The notes: generated from the letters alone by a model not told the origin. Positions 7,125 through 16,288 are shown, counted from the first letter of the stretch. The stretch is DNA of 64,000 nucleotides from Porphyromonas circumdentaria (GCF_900167105.1 NZ_FUXE01000004.1:104089-168088); one strand, 5' to 3'. Translations and numbers: made by a program.

Positions 7125-8405
7125 ATGAAACACGTGATATTAAAGGGCATTGGAGCTCCTTTCTTTGCAGGCATTGTGTTTCTTCTGGTAACAACCTCTT
7201 GTTGTCTGCGCAGTACTCAAGAGCCTGACCCTATTGTTGACCCCATTCTCATACCTGGAGAGGAGGAGGTGCGGGACAATATAATAACAATCGTTACGGA
7301 AAAGCCTGTCGGTTCGACCCTCGCCTTTACCTATAAAGTGGACGAGAGCGTCAATTTTCCTTTTGAAGTAGAGGAGGGTTTAAAAGAGGGTGTTTGGACC
7401 GAAAAGGGAGGTCGACACTATTGGGTTTATACGGTTACACAGCCCATTATTAAGCTTAAGGGACCCATTACTGTGCTTGATTTGTCTACTCGAACCGATG
7501 CCGATTTGAACGAACTGGAGGAGAGCAACCGCATAAAATCTATCGTTGTGAGCCCTACAACTTTCTTGAAGAGCCTTATTTACAACAATTCTCACTTGAC
7601 GGAAAAGCCTACTTTGGAGTATGTCAATGTTTCTAAGGCTCCCAATCTTGCCTACTTACTCGTTCCTCACAGCAAACTAACAAGCCTTGATGTAACGCAG
7701 AATAGAAAGTTGTATTCGTTCTATTGTAATGATAATCAGCTTACTGATTTGGACCTCTCGCAAAATGCTCTTCTGAATACGCTCTCTGTGTCGAACAATC
7801 CGTTGAAGAGAATTGATGTGCGCCATATGACTCGATTGAACGTTTTGGAGTGCCATAGTTGTGAATTGGCAGCTCTTGACCTAACACATAATCGTGAGTT
7901 GTCTCATATTGATGTGAGGTGGAATGCTTTGACTACCCTTGATGTGCGTAACAATCGCAACCTACAAACTCTTACTGCCTCTGTTAACAGATTGCAAACG
8001 ATATACCTCGGAGAGCATCCGCACTTGAGTATTTTGGAACTTGATGATAATCAACTGACGCACTTAGATCTCTCGGGACTTCCTGTTTTAAGGTCTCTCT
8101 ACTGCTATCGTAATCAGCTCTCTAAGTTAGATTTATCACACTCTTCAAAGCTCTTTCATGTAGCTTGCTTTGAGAATAAAATAGTGGGTAAATCTATGAC
8201 ACAAATGGTTGCGTCGCTCCCTATCCGTGGCGAGAAGTCCAAAATTGCGATAGTTAATCCACTCGCTGAGAGAGAGCTCAACTCGTGTCTCAAAAGTGAT
8301 GTGGCGATAGCTACCGAGCGCAACTGGACCTGCTATCAAGTGGCGAAGACTTTTGATTGGGACTTCAATTTTTATACGCATGGTGCCGTGTACGAGGGGA
8401 AGTAA
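7125..8405 (+). CDS. Leucine-rich-repeat surface lipoprotein (internalin-like)
   Basis: 426 residues. Signal peptide with lipobox LVTTSC (Cys 26), then a Pro/Asp-rich spacer (EPDPIVDPILIPGEEE), an N-terminal cap region, and roughly eight to nine LRR units of about 21 residues between residues ~165 and 360 (for example LTDLDLSQNALLNTLSVSNN, LAALDLTHNRELSHIDV). The spacing is that of short bacterial LRRs. Surface LRR lipoproteins bind host or microbial partners; the ligand here is unknown. It has its own promoter and is followed 150 bp later by a C10 protease gene. Confidence 0.85.
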   Translation: MKHVILKGIGAPFFAGIVFLLVTTSCCLRSTQEPDPIVDPILIPGEEEVRDNIITIVTEKPVGSTLAFTYKVDESVNFPFEVEEGLKEGVWTEKGGRHYWVYTVTQPIIKLKGPITVLDLSTRTDADLNELEESNRIKSIVVSPTTFLKSLIYNNSHLTEKPTLEYVNVSKAPNLAYLLVPHSKLTSLDVTQNRKLYSFYCNDNQLTDLDLSQNALLNTLSVSNNPLKRIDVRHMTRLNVLECHSCELAALDLTHNRELSHIDVRWNALTTLDVRNNRNLQTLTASVNRLQTIYLGEHPHLSILELDDNQLTHLDLSGLPVLRSLYCYRNQLSKLDLSHSSKLFHVACFENKIVGKSMTQMVASLPIRGEKSKIAIVNPLAERELNSCLKSDVAIATERNWTCYQVAKTFDWDFNFYTHGAVYEGK

Positions 8406-8501
8406 AGAGCATCTGATTTTTATCTCTTTCCAATAATAGCTAATTGATACTTCTATGTTGTTTTTTGGGGACAGTTGAGTGTTTGTGTGTGATAAAAAAT
8501 C

Positions 8502-8509
8502 TACATTTG
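8502..8509 (+). promoter_or_regulatory. -7 box (TACATTTG) upstream of the C10 protease
   Basis: Matches TAnnTTTG; a TTG lies 16 bp upstream at 8483, shorter than usual. Transcription would start near 8516, about 22 nt before the ATG at 8538. Confidence 0.5.
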
Positions 8510-8557
8510 CCAAGTAGTTATATATTATTATTTTCTCATGAAGGATAGATTTTGTAG

Positions 8558-9820
8558 TTGTATCGTTTTTTTGTAGTTCTGCTAGGGGTGTTTCTCTCTT
8601 GTTCTCGGAAGGAGGTCTTGGAACAACGGCAGAGTTCTGTCTTTGAAACTCAAGAGTACTTAGAGGGTAAGGCTCTCTCTTTGCGCTCTTCTTTGTTTGC
8701 CTCAGGGTTACGTGCCAAAGAAGATTTGAGGGTTTCAGATTTTTCCTATTTGTCAATGCCGAGATTGCGTTCAGAGGATTCGAACAGAGGCAATCTTGGT
8801 GTTTGTGTGGTTAACTTTGCGGAAGATAAAGGGTTTGCCATTCTTACTACAGGGGATAAAATCGCTCCTATAGCGATTGTTGATAAAGGGTATTTTGATG
8901 TGCAGAAACAGTCTGATCATCAGGTGGATACTATAATCTATCAAATCCTTAGTTTTGCCATAGAAGACCTGATTAGTTTCCCTGACAACCCTCTTCAATC
9001 ACCGATAGAATACACTTATGATCGCCATGTTTTAGATAGTTTGGGGTTTGATGTTGTTGACTTAATAGAACATAAAGTGCATACTCGATGGAATCAGTCA
9101 ACTCCCTACTTTTCGAAGAATAATCATAAATATGCTGGCTGTGTCGCCGTTGCTTTATCTCAGATTTTTACTTTTTATGGCACTATCGAAAATCCTATTG
9201 CTGGAAGAAAAATAGATTGGGATGGTTTGTCAGAAGAGTCTATTAGAAACAATGGAGAGTTAACTAGGACTTCTCCTAAAAATCTTTTGTCGGATGTGGA
9301 GGAAGTTTTGTGGTGGATTGGGCAAAATAGTGATGCTAGTTATGGAGAAAGGGGAACTGGTATGTCCTCAAAAAAGGCTTTAGAATTAGCGCAGAGGAAT
9401 GGATTTATTTGCAATCCTAGAATGCAAGAATACAATCTTCAAGAGGTGGTGAATGCATTACGAAAAGGCAATTTAACCTATATGGAGGGATTTAGGGGAG
9501 AGAAAGATCCTTCAGGGCAAGGTGAAATTACGATTACTTCGGGGCATGCATGGTTATTAGATGGTTATGCAAAAGTCAAAGAGAGGACAAAAGAGGAGGA
9601 GTATGAATTGGTGCATGTAAATTGGGGATGGGGAAACTCACGTAGTTTGAATGGCTATTATTATGCAAATTCTTTTTGTGTTAACACAGATGTAGGGTCT
9701 CTATTCCCTACAACTGAAGAATTACGAACAGATAATGATATTCGAAATTATGAATACTTTATAAAGATGTCACAGGTTTATCCTAAAAGGAAACGAGTAA
9801 AATTAGTGGTAAAAAAATGA
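8558..9820 (+). CDS. C10 (streptopain-family) cysteine peptidase, lipoprotein signal split by a frameshift at a T tract
   Basis: Catalytic motifs of peptidase family C10 are present: AGCVAVALSQIF with the nucleophile Cys195, SGHAWLLDGY with His330, and HVNWGWG near residue 355 (numbering from 8558). The N-terminal GFAILTTGDKIAPIAIVDKG matches the propeptide/Spi-like inhibitor domain. The open frame begins only with a TTG at 8558. A better-placed ATG at 8538 encodes MKDRFCSCIVF but ends at a stop after a run of seven T (8566-8572); one extra T would join it to the lipobox sequence FLSCS. The gene may thus be phase-variable, recently broken, or affected by a sequencing error. It overlaps the next lipoprotein gene by 4 bp (ATGA). 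Confidence 0.85.
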   Translation: MYRFFVVLLGVFLSCSRKEVLEQRQSSVFETQEYLEGKALSLRSSLFASGLRAKEDLRVSDFSYLSMPRLRSEDSNRGNLGVCVVNFAEDKGFAILTTGDKIAPIAIVDKGYFDVQKQSDHQVDTIIYQILSFAIEDLISFPDNPLQSPIEYTYDRHVLDSLGFDVVDLIEHKVHTRWNQSTPYFSKNNHKYAGCVAVALSQIFTFYGTIENPIAGRKIDWDGLSEESIRNNGELTRTSPKNLLSDVEEVLWWIGQNSDASYGERGTGMSSKKALELAQRNGFICNPRMQEYNLQEVVNALRKGNLTYMEGFRGEKDPSGQGEITITSGHAWLLDGYAKVKERTKEEEYELVHVNWGWGNSRSLNGYYYANSFCVNTDVGSLFPTTEELRTDNDIRNYEYFIKMSQVYPKRKRVKLVVKK

Positions 9821-10407
9821 GAGAAATAAAAACATTGAGCATCTTTTGGCTCTTGATTAGTGCTTATCTTTTGGTTGCATGTACCTCCAAGGGGGCTGAT
9901 AAATTTTTGTTGAAAGAAAAAATGAACATGCAAGAGGAGTCTACCCCCTCTTCCTATCCCAGTGAGCCCTCACCCTCCACGCTACACTTTAGTTTGGTTT
10001 ATGCACATCACTCAGATTTCGATTGGGATTGCTATCACTTTGCCCTCAAAAATGTAGCGACAGAGGCTTATGCTCCCTTTGCTATGCCCGTTGTTCATCG
10101 TCGAGAGGTAGAGCTTTTCTTCGGTAAGCCCACCTTGACAGAGAAGCCCCTCATTCCTAAGCCCATAGAGGAGATAAATGCCTTTTGGGGTAGGGATAAA
10201 TCGACGCCCATGGAGCTTATCGTTTACAAAGACCAAGGGAGCAGAGTGGCGAGTATCTTCTTCCTACTGAGAGAGGAAGCGGGTGCGCCTATCGTGGGCC
10301 CCGTAGCACGAGCCGATGGCTGGTCGCTTTGCCGTTGGGTAGATCAGAAGTCGCCCAACCGATTGCCCTACTTTGAGGTGCGTTTTACTTCGGAAGAGGG
10401 CTTGTAA
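9817..10407 (+). CDS. Small lipoprotein, YHF family paralogue 2, coupled to the C10 protease
   Basis: 196 residues; signal peptide with lipobox LLVAC. The start overlaps the protease stop (ATGA), so the two are translationally coupled. Shared family motifs: DWDCYHFALKNVATEAYAP and FGKPTLTEKPL. In Bacteroides fragilis, C10 protease genes are coupled to genes for small staphostatin-like inhibitors; this gene has the matching position and approximate size, so an inhibitor role is a reasonable inference, though no sequence match to those inhibitors was established by eye. Confidence 0.8.
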   Translation: MREIKTLSIFWLLISAYLLVACTSKGADKFLLKEKMNMQEESTPSSYPSEPSPSTLHFSLVYAHHSDFDWDCYHFALKNVATEAYAPFAMPVVHRREVELFFGKPTLTEKPLIPKPIEEINAFWGRDKSTPMELIVYKDQGSRVASIFFLLREEAGAPIVGPVARADGWSLCRWVDQKSPNRLPYFEVRFTSEEGL

Positions 10408-10599
10408 GGAATAGTTAAAAAGGGGGTCGCAGGACTCTCTTCGATAGAAAATAATTGGAGGAGGCTTTGTTGCGTGCCGTTGTTGCAGGGTGTTGAGACC
10501 GAGAGGAGGAAAAGTGCAGAGAGGTGCGAGCCCCGACCTGAATATCGACAATCGCTGGGTAAGTGCGGTGTGGGCAAGAGTCTCCATATAGAATAGCGT

Positions 10600-11178
10600 A
10601 TGAAACATTATGTAGTAATAGGACTACTGCTCCTCCTTTGGGGCAGTATGGGGTTGGTGAGTTGCCGACCCAACGGACAGAAAGAACCCATTGTAAGGGA
10701 GCAAGATAAGAGAGCACAAGACCCTCTTAACCCCGACCGACCAGCCCCAGCGGCACTCACCTTGCTTTTCGTCTATGGCGACGAGCCTGAGTACGATTGG
10801 AGTGCCTACCACTTTGCACTAAAGAATAGCGAGGCAGGTCTGTATGCCCCCTATGAGAAGCCCATTCTGGGGAGGAACAGCGTAGAGGTTACTTTTGGTA
10901 TCCCCTCTCTTACCGAGAAACCTCTCATGCCTGCTAATCAATCTGTTAAGGCGATGTGGGGCATTCAGAAAAGTTATGCCGTCCTACTTACCATAGCCGA
11001 TGCCCAAGGGAAAGAGTGTGGACGTCTCGAGCTTGGCATAACGGAAAACAAAGTGCCCGTTATCAACTATATCGATGGGGCAAAGGGCTTCCGCCTCTGT
11101 CGCCTCGTGCAGCAGAGTACCCCCTACCGCTTCCCCTACTTCGAGGTGCAGTTTAACACCCCAAAAGACCCGCAGTAG
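10600..11178 (+). CDS. Small lipoprotein, YHF family paralogue 3
   Basis: 192 residues with signal peptide and lipobox (GLVSC). Closest to the 9817 protein: DWSAYHFALKNSEAGLYAP, FGIPSLTEKPL, and similar C-termini (RFPYFEVQF versus RLPYFEVRF). Separated from paralogue 2 by 192 bp in which no gene or clear promoter was seen. The tandem arrangement indicates local duplication and divergence. Function unknown; see paralogue 2 for the inhibitor idea. Confidence 0.8.
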   Translation: MKHYVVIGLLLLLWGSMGLVSCRPNGQKEPIVREQDKRAQDPLNPDRPAPAALTLLFVYGDEPEYDWSAYHFALKNSEAGLYAPYEKPILGRNSVEVTFGIPSLTEKPLMPANQSVKAMWGIQKSYAVLLTIADAQGKECGRLELGITENKVPVINYIDGAKGFRLCRLVQQSTPYRFPYFEVQFNTPKDPQ

Positions 11179-11398
11179 GGCGCATCACAACCTTTTTGCT
11201 TTGATAGCAGAGGCAGGCTCTTTTCGGTAGGGTCTGCCCTTTTCTATTATGTAAGTTAAGAGTGTTAATAGATTATTTATAGGATTTGTTTTATACTTTT
11301 GTCGTCTGTATAGTATGTGGTGTAGTAATTGTCTTCGTAAGCTGAAAACTTGCTAAAATAGCCACTACTCAAAACTCCAATTATTCGGTATAAATGGT

Positions 11399-12451
11399 AT
11401 GAGCAATTTAGAAAATCAACCCGAGGAAGAGAAGAATATAAATCTCAACAAGGTAGAGGAGTATTTTCAGTGGGCGATTGAAGCCGACCCTAAGGATGCC
11501 GATACTCTTGGCAACTATGCTGTTTTCTTGGACGATATTGTCGAAGATCATGATAGAGCAGAAGAGTACTATCAGCGCGCGATCGAAGTCGATCCTCAAT
11601 ATGCTAATGCTCTTTACAACTATGCTCTTTTCTTGCAGGATGTACGAAAAGATTACGATAGGGCAGAGGAGTGCTATCAGCGCGCGATCGAAGTCGATCC
11701 TCAATATGCTAATGCTCTTGGTATGTATGCTCTTTTCTTGCAGGATGTACGAAAAGATTACGATAAGGCAGAGGGGTACTACAAGTGGGCGATCGAAGTC
11801 GATCCTCAATATGCTAATGCTCTTTACAACTATGCTCTTTTCTTGCAGTATGTCCGAGAAGATTACGATAGGGCAGAAGAGTACTATCAGCGCGCGATTG
11901 AAGTTGAACCGAAGGATGCCAATGCTCTTGGCATCTATGCTCTTTTCTTGCAGAATTTCCGAGAAGATTATGATAGGGCAGAGGAGTACTACAAGCGAGC
12001 AATCGAAGCCAACCCGAAGGATGTCAAGGCTCTTAGCAACTATGCTGTTTTCTTGGACGATATTGTCGAAGACCATGATAGAGCAGAAGAGTACTTCCTG
12101 CGAGCGATTGAAGTTGACCCGAAGGCTACCAATGCTCTTGGCAACTATGCTGTTTTCTTGCAGCATGTTCGAAAAGATTATGAAAAGGCAGAAGAGTACT
12201 ACAAGCGGGCTCTTGAAGCCGACCCTAAGCACGCCAATAATCTGGGCAACTATGCTGTTTTCTTGGAAGAGGTTCTTGAAGACTATGATGGGGCAGAGAC
12301 GTATTATCTAAAAGCTCTTGAGATAGCACCTAATCATCCAGATTTTCTTTATAGCTATGCCCTATTCCTCGAAGATGTTCGCAAGGATGAGGAGCAGGCT
12401 AATGAGTATTTCGAACGAGCCGAGGAGGCGGAGCAATCGGAAGGCGTATAG
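11399..12451 (+). CDS. Cytoplasmic TPR protein built of near-identical 35-residue repeats
   Basis: 350 residues, no signal peptide. Eight complete 35-residue units flanked by a partial one at each end, pattern NYAxFLxxVxxDxDRAEEYY followed by xRAIExDPxxANALG: a TPR-like helical pair, one residue longer than the canonical 34. TPR solenoids scaffold protein-protein contacts. Repetition is strong at DNA level (105-bp period), so unequal recombination could change copy number. A TACTTTTG box at 11294-11301 is a possible -7 element. Partner unknown. Confidence 0.8.
   Translation: MSNLENQPEEEKNINLNKVEEYFQWAIEADPKDADTLGNYAVFLDDIVEDHDRAEEYYQRAIEVDPQYANALYNYALFLQDVRKDYDRAEECYQRAIEVDPQYANALGMYALFLQDVRKDYDKAEGYYKWAIEVDPQYANALYNYALFLQYVREDYDRAEEYYQRAIEVEPKDANALGIYALFLQNFREDYDRAEEYYKRAIEANPKDVKALSNYAVFLDDIVEDHDRAEEYFLRAIEVDPKATNALGNYAVFLQHVRKDYEKAEEYYKRALEADPKHANNLGNYAVFLEEVLEDYDGAETYYLKALEIAPNHPDFLYSYALFLEDVRKDEEQANEYFERAEEAEQSEGV
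11573..12300 (+). repeat. 105-bp coding tandem repeats in the TPR gene
   Basis: The word CAGCGCGCGATCGAAGTCG recurs exactly 105 bp apart (11573 and 11678), and later units keep long identical blocks. The three or four central units are the most alike, which points to recent duplication or gene conversion. Confidence 0.85.
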
Positions 12452-12511
12452 CTTGGAGCGGGATGGTGCGTGTGTGGCATTCGTAGGCGAGGCGCATCGC
12501 TCGGAAATGTA

Positions 12512-12541
12512 TTGTTATTCAAAAAGGAACTACTATCTTTG
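12512..12541 (+). promoter_or_regulatory. Promoter of gcvH
   Basis: TTG at 12512-12514 and TATCTTTG at 12534-12541, exactly 19 bp apart. gcvH starts at 12640, so the leader is about 90 nt. Confidence 0.75.
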
Positions 12542-12639
12542 CGAGGTGCTTTTGTGGCGCATTTTACCCCCTTTTCGCAGAGGGTGGCACAGAATAGACA
12601 AATAGTAATTACAACATTATAATCATAGAAAACGGAAAT

Positions 12640-13017
12640 ATGAATATTCCTGCAAATCTTAAGTACACCACCGATCATGAGTGGGTGAGCCTCGATGGCG
12701 ATGTAGCAACTATTGGTATCACAGATTACGCTCAAGGCGAGTTGGGCGAAATCGTATTCGTAGACGTTCCTACCGAAGGTGAAACCGTAGCGCAAGGCGA
12801 GGTATTTGGCTCTATCGAAGCTGTGAAGACCGTAGCAGACCTTCTCATGCCCGTAGAGGGAGAGGTTATCGAGTTGAATGCAGAGTTGGAAGAGCAACCC
12901 GAGTTGGTGAACAATGATCCTTACGGTAAGGGTTGGATCGTGAAAGTACGCATTGCAGATGCGGCTCAAATCGATGCTCTTATGGATGCTGCTGCTTACC
13001 AAGCATTCTTGGGATAA
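12640..13017 (+). CDS. gcvH: Glycine cleavage system H protein
   Basis: 125 residues, full length for the family. The lipoyl lysine is Lys63 in [12 protein letters not shown]; the start [10 protein letters not shown] and the GKGWIVKV block near residue 105 are typical. It carries the aminomethyl group on lipoamide between the P, T and L proteins. The P, T and L genes are not next to it, so it is encoded apart from the rest of the system. It is followed 39 bp later by purE on the same strand, giving a likely two-gene transcript that links one-carbon supply with purine synthesis. Confidence 0.97.
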   Translation: MNIPANLKYTTDHEWVSLDGDVATIGITDYAQGELGEIVFVDVPTEGETVAQGEVFGSIEAVKTVADLLMPVEGEVIELNAELEEQPELVNNDPYGKGWIVKVRIADAAQIDALMDAAAYQAFLG

Positions 13018-13056
13018 TCGTTAGGTAGTACGTTTTAATAGATTGACCGAAAAAGC

Positions 13057-13566
13057 ATGATGACTCCACTCGTTAGCATCATAATGGGTAGCACTTCGGA
13101 CTTGCCCGTTATGGAGAAAGCGGCACGCCAGTTAGAGGCGTTGCAGATCCCTTTCGAGATGTTGGCTCTCTCTGCGCACCGTACGCCCGATGAGGTGGCC
13201 GAGTTTGCCACTGCAGCCGAGGCGCGTGGCGTGAAGGTGATTATCGCCGCTGCTGGTATGGCTGCCCATTTGTGTGGCGTGGTGGCTTCGATGACGCCAC
13301 TACCTGTCATTGGAGTTCCCATTAAAGCTTCGTTGGATGGTATGGACGCTCTCTTGGCTATTGTGCAGATGCCTCCTGGTATTCCCGTGGCTACTGTGGC
13401 GATAGATGGAGCACAGAATGCAGCTTTACTTGCCGCTCAGATGCTCGCTTTGGGCGATGAGGGCTTGATGAAGCGCATGAAAGAGTTCAAAGAGTCGCTC
13501 AAGGAGAAGGTAGTGCGTGCCAATAAAGACCTGAGTGAAATCAAGTTCCAATACAAGGTAAACTGA
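13057..13566 (+). CDS. purE: N5-carboxyaminoimidazole ribonucleotide mutase
   Basis: 169 residues, the usual length for class I PurE. The N-terminal IIMGSTSDLPVM (nucleotide-binding loop) and LSAHRTPDEV (catalytic His region) are diagnostic. It interconverts N5-CAIR and CAIR in purine synthesis. Two adjacent ATGs (13057 and 13060) are possible starts. Located directly after gcvH; a hairpin-rich spacer separates it from ispG. Confidence 0.97.
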   Translation: MMTPLVSIIMGSTSDLPVMEKAARQLEALQIPFEMLALSAHRTPDEVAEFATAAEARGVKVIIAAAGMAAHLCGVVASMTPLPVIGVPIKASLDGMDALLAIVQMPPGIPVATVAIDGAQNAALLAAQMLALGDEGLMKRMKEFKESLKEKVVRANKDLSEIKFQYKVN

Positions 13567-13654
13567 AAAAGCTTTCGTTCTATTTCGGTCAAGTATATAG
13601 TCTTTGAATCCCCAATCGGGGGGAGAACATAAATAAATAGAGACTTGTCTAAGA

Positions 13655-13706
13655 GGAAGCAACGGTACATACCACCCCAACGGAGGTGAGGTGTACGGTT
13701 GCTTTC
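13655..13706. terminator. Long imperfect hairpin after purE
   Basis: Left arm 13655-13678 begins GGAAGCAACGGTAC; right arm 13684-13706 ends GTACGGTTGCTTTC. The arms pair over more than 20 positions with a few mismatches. The following T tract is weak. A smaller hairpin (TCCCC aatc GGGGGGA) stands just upstream near 13608-13623. Together they probably end the gcvH-purE transcript. Confidence 0.55.
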
Positions 13707-13788
13707 TTTGTTATACATGGATTGTTTATATGGCATAGGCTCTCTTTGGGATTGTGTGGAAGTTGTGACGTCAACCTTTTCCACCCTG

Positions 13789-13796
13789 TATCTTTG
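13789..13796 (+). promoter_or_regulatory. -7 box (TATCTTTG) of ispG
   Basis: Exact TAnnTTTG match 75 bp before the ispG start. The nearest TTG (13763) is 23 bp away, longer than usual. Confidence 0.5.
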
Positions 13797-13870
13797 TATA
13801 AGAATGGGAACGCCGTAAAATCCCATAAAAATCCAAAGCTCACGTTGAAAAAGAGAAGAAAAAGTTACCC

Positions 13871-15655
13871 ATGCAAAAACAGAAAACAGCAGAGGCATCT
13901 CACAGTGCGCTGAATTATTGCCGTCGCGCCACGAAAACGGTTACCATCGGGGGTATTCCTTTGGGGAGCCTCCACCCCTTACGCATACAGACCATGGCCA
14001 ATGTTTCGACCAACGACGTGGAGCAGGGTGTGGCGCAGACCTTGCGGGTTTATGCCGTGGGGTGCGACTATATGCGCTTTACAGCTCAAGGAGTGCGTGA
14101 GGCTATAGCTCTGGGCGAGATTCATAGGGTCTTGCGAGAGAAAGGTTGCCCTATTCCCCTGGTGGCAGATATTCATTTCAATCCGCAAGCGGCGTACGAA
14201 GCCCTAAAGCATGTCGAGAAGGTACGCATCAATCCAGGTAACTTTGCCGATCGTAAGGGAGATAGAGCCCAGTATCCCTCCGAAGAGGCATGGTATGAGG
14301 CGGGAGCACAACGGGTTTCGGAGGTGTTCGGAGCTTTTGTCGAAGAGGCCAAAAGGCTCGGTCGGGTATTGCGTTTGGGTATTAACCATGGCTCTTTGAG
14401 TGAGCGGATGCTCCACCGTTGGGGCAATACGCCCGAGGGAATGGTCGAGAGCTGTTGGGAATATCTCTCTGTGGCACAGGCGCATCAGTTCGACGATATT
14501 GTTATTTCGATGAAGAGCTCCAACGTGCAGGTAATGACACAAGCGGTGCGTCTATTGGCAGCCCGTCTTGATGCGCATGGATGGAACTTTCCCCTCCACT
14601 TGGGGGTTACCGAGGCGGGCGAGGGCGAAGATGGACGCATCAAGAGTGCTGTCGGTATCGGCTCTCTGCTCTTAGATGGTATAGGCGATACACTTCGGGT
14701 CTCTCTGAGCGAAGCCCCTGAGGCAGAGTTGCCTGTAGCACAGCGATTGGTGTACCACGTAACCCAGCGTGCCGAGGCTCCTCTGCTTAGCTATGCAGGT
14801 GCTCTGGAGTACACTCCTGCTATGTTGCCCCGTACGGAGAGCCGTTGTGTAGCAGATTGTTACGGAGGAACAACTCTCCCTAAAGTGTTGGTCTGCGGAG
14901 AGATAAGAGGGGGGGAGAAACCCCTCATCGCAGGGGATGCCCTCTTGCCCTATGGTGTGGAGTGGGAGCATCTTTCTGTCGAGGCAGCAGAGGGAGTGCA
15001 CTTCCGATGCTTTGATGCCGAGCGATTGACTCCTGCCGATATAGTCAAAGTGAAGAGCGACGCCTGCACAGTACTACTCCTGCACGCTACGGGAGCCAAT
15101 GCGGTAGGTGCGTGGCGCAGAGCGGTAGCACTTCTGACCGAGGAGAATTGTACGGCACCTCTTTTTTTGTATCGTAGTTTCGAGGAGGAGGCTTGGGAAG
15201 ATATCCAACTCTTCGCCTCTGCCGATATCGGGTTACTTCTGTTAGAGGAGGTCGCTTCGGGGATTGTCCTATCGTCGCCTTGTTATAGAGCCGAGGAGTT
15301 GTACTCTGTCGGCTTGGGTATCTTGCAGGCTACGCGCTTACGCTTCTCTCACACCGAGTTTATCAGTTGTCCTGGATGTGGGCGCACCCTGTTCGATTTA
15401 GAGGGAACTATCGCGCGCGTTAAAAAGGCTACGGCACACCTGCCCAATTTGAAGATTGGTATCATGGGGTGCATCGTAAATGGCCCAGGAGAGATGGCAG
15501 ATGCCGACTACGGCTATGTGGGAGGAGCACCAGGCAAAATAGACCTCTACAAGGGGCAAGAGTGTCAAGTGCGAGGCATCCCTGAGACGGAGGCGGTAGA
15601 GGCACTCATCGAACTCATCCGCTCGCATGGTGATTGGATTGAGCCTGCCGAATAA
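13871..15655 (+). CDS. ispG: (E)-4-hydroxy-3-methylbut-2-enyl-diphosphate synthase, long Bacteroidetes form
   Basis: 594 residues, the long IspG form with an internal domain inserted between the TIM-barrel and the iron-sulfur domain (shared with chlamydiae and plants). N-terminal TIM-barrel motifs include TMANVSTNDVEQG and PLVADIHFNP; the 4Fe-4S ligands are the cysteines of SCPGCGRTLFDLEG (about residues 500 and 503) and MGCIVNGPGEM (about 534). It makes HMBPP in the MEP isoprenoid pathway in the cytoplasm, using reduced ferredoxin or flavodoxin. Stand-alone gene with its own promoter. Confidence 0.97.
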   Translation: MQKQKTAEASHSALNYCRRATKTVTIGGIPLGSLHPLRIQTMANVSTNDVEQGVAQTLRVYAVGCDYMRFTAQGVREAIALGEIHRVLREKGCPIPLVADIHFNPQAAYEALKHVEKVRINPGNFADRKGDRAQYPSEEAWYEAGAQRVSEVFGAFVEEAKRLGRVLRLGINHGSLSERMLHRWGNTPEGMVESCWEYLSVAQAHQFDDIVISMKSSNVQVMTQAVRLLAARLDAHGWNFPLHLGVTEAGEGEDGRIKSAVGIGSLLLDGIGDTLRVSLSEAPEAELPVAQRLVYHVTQRAEAPLLSYAGALEYTPAMLPRTESRCVADCYGGTTLPKVLVCGEIRGGEKPLIAGDALLPYGVEWEHLSVEAAEGVHFRCFDAERLTPADIVKVKSDACTVLLLHATGANAVGAWRRAVALLTEENCTAPLFLYRSFEEEAWEDIQLFASADIGLLLLEEVASGIVLSSPCYRAEELYSVGLGILQATRLRFSHTEFISCPGCGRTLFDLEGTIARVKKATAHLPNLKIGIMGCIVNGPGEMADADYGYVGGAPGKIDLYKGQECQVRGIPETEAVEALIELIRSHGDWIEPAE

Positions 15656-15728
15656 GATCTCTCGACACAAATTCAGACGTTTCAAACGAGCGAAGGTACT
15701 CGAACTTGGGGCAAAAAGAGCTAACTCT

Positions 15729-15758
15729 TTGGTATATCGAATGTTTTGGCTAACTTTG
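15729..15758 (+). promoter_or_regulatory. Promoter of rplS
   Basis: TTG at 15729-15731 and TAACTTTG at 15751-15758, exactly 19 bp apart. The leader to rplS is about 95 nt. Confidence 0.75.
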
Positions 15759-15857
15759 CCTCCGCTTTGCGCAATCTCTGTCGAGACATAATCCGTTAGA
15801 GCGGCTCGTTACATTGCGTTTGGTAGCATACATACTAATTAAAAAAGAAGAGAAAAT

Positions 15858-16223
15858 ATGGATTTCATTAAGTTGGTGCACGAAGAGTTCAAGTCTGGCA
15901 AAGAGCACCCCAAGTTTACAGTAGGTGATACTATCACCATCGATTACCGCATCTCAGAAGGTGGTAAGGAGCGTATTCAGAAGTATCGTGGTACTGTAAT
16001 TGCTTTTCGTGGTCATGGCGATAAGCGTCGTTTCACTGTACGTAAGGTTTCTGGCGAAGTAGGTGTAGAGCGTATCTTCCCTTACGATAGCCCATTTATC
16101 GAAGCTATTACAGTAGAAAAACATGGTAAGGTACGCCGCGCTAAGCTTTACTACCTCCGTGGTCGTATGGGTCGTGCTGCTCGTATCAAAGAGCGTCGTT
16201 CTCTCTCAAAGAGCGTTAAGTAA
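15858..16223 (+). CDS. rplS: 50S ribosomal protein L19
   Basis: 121 residues. Typical L19 sequence: [30 protein letters not shown], the [14 protein letters not shown] block and the basic [20 protein letters not shown] end. L19 sits at the subunit interface of the 70S ribosome. The gene stands alone here, without rpsP, rimM or trmD, and is followed by a strong intrinsic terminator. Confidence 0.98.
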   Translation: MDFIKLVHEEFKSGKEHPKFTVGDTITIDYRISEGGKERIQKYRGTVIAFRGHGDKRRFTVRKVSGEVGVERIFPYDSPFIEAITVEKHGKVRRAKLYYLRGRMGRAARIKERRSLSKSVK

Positions 16224-16288
16224 GAGAGAAACTTGCACGAAAGAGAGGGTAGAACCGATGGGTGTTGCCTTACTCTGATAACATAAAG

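Noticed and set aside
11408..12232. 274-residue open frame antisense to the TPR gene, and a 277-residue +1 frame
   Set aside because: Both are by-products of the periodic 105-bp repeats and mirror the TPR gene; no signal or family pattern.
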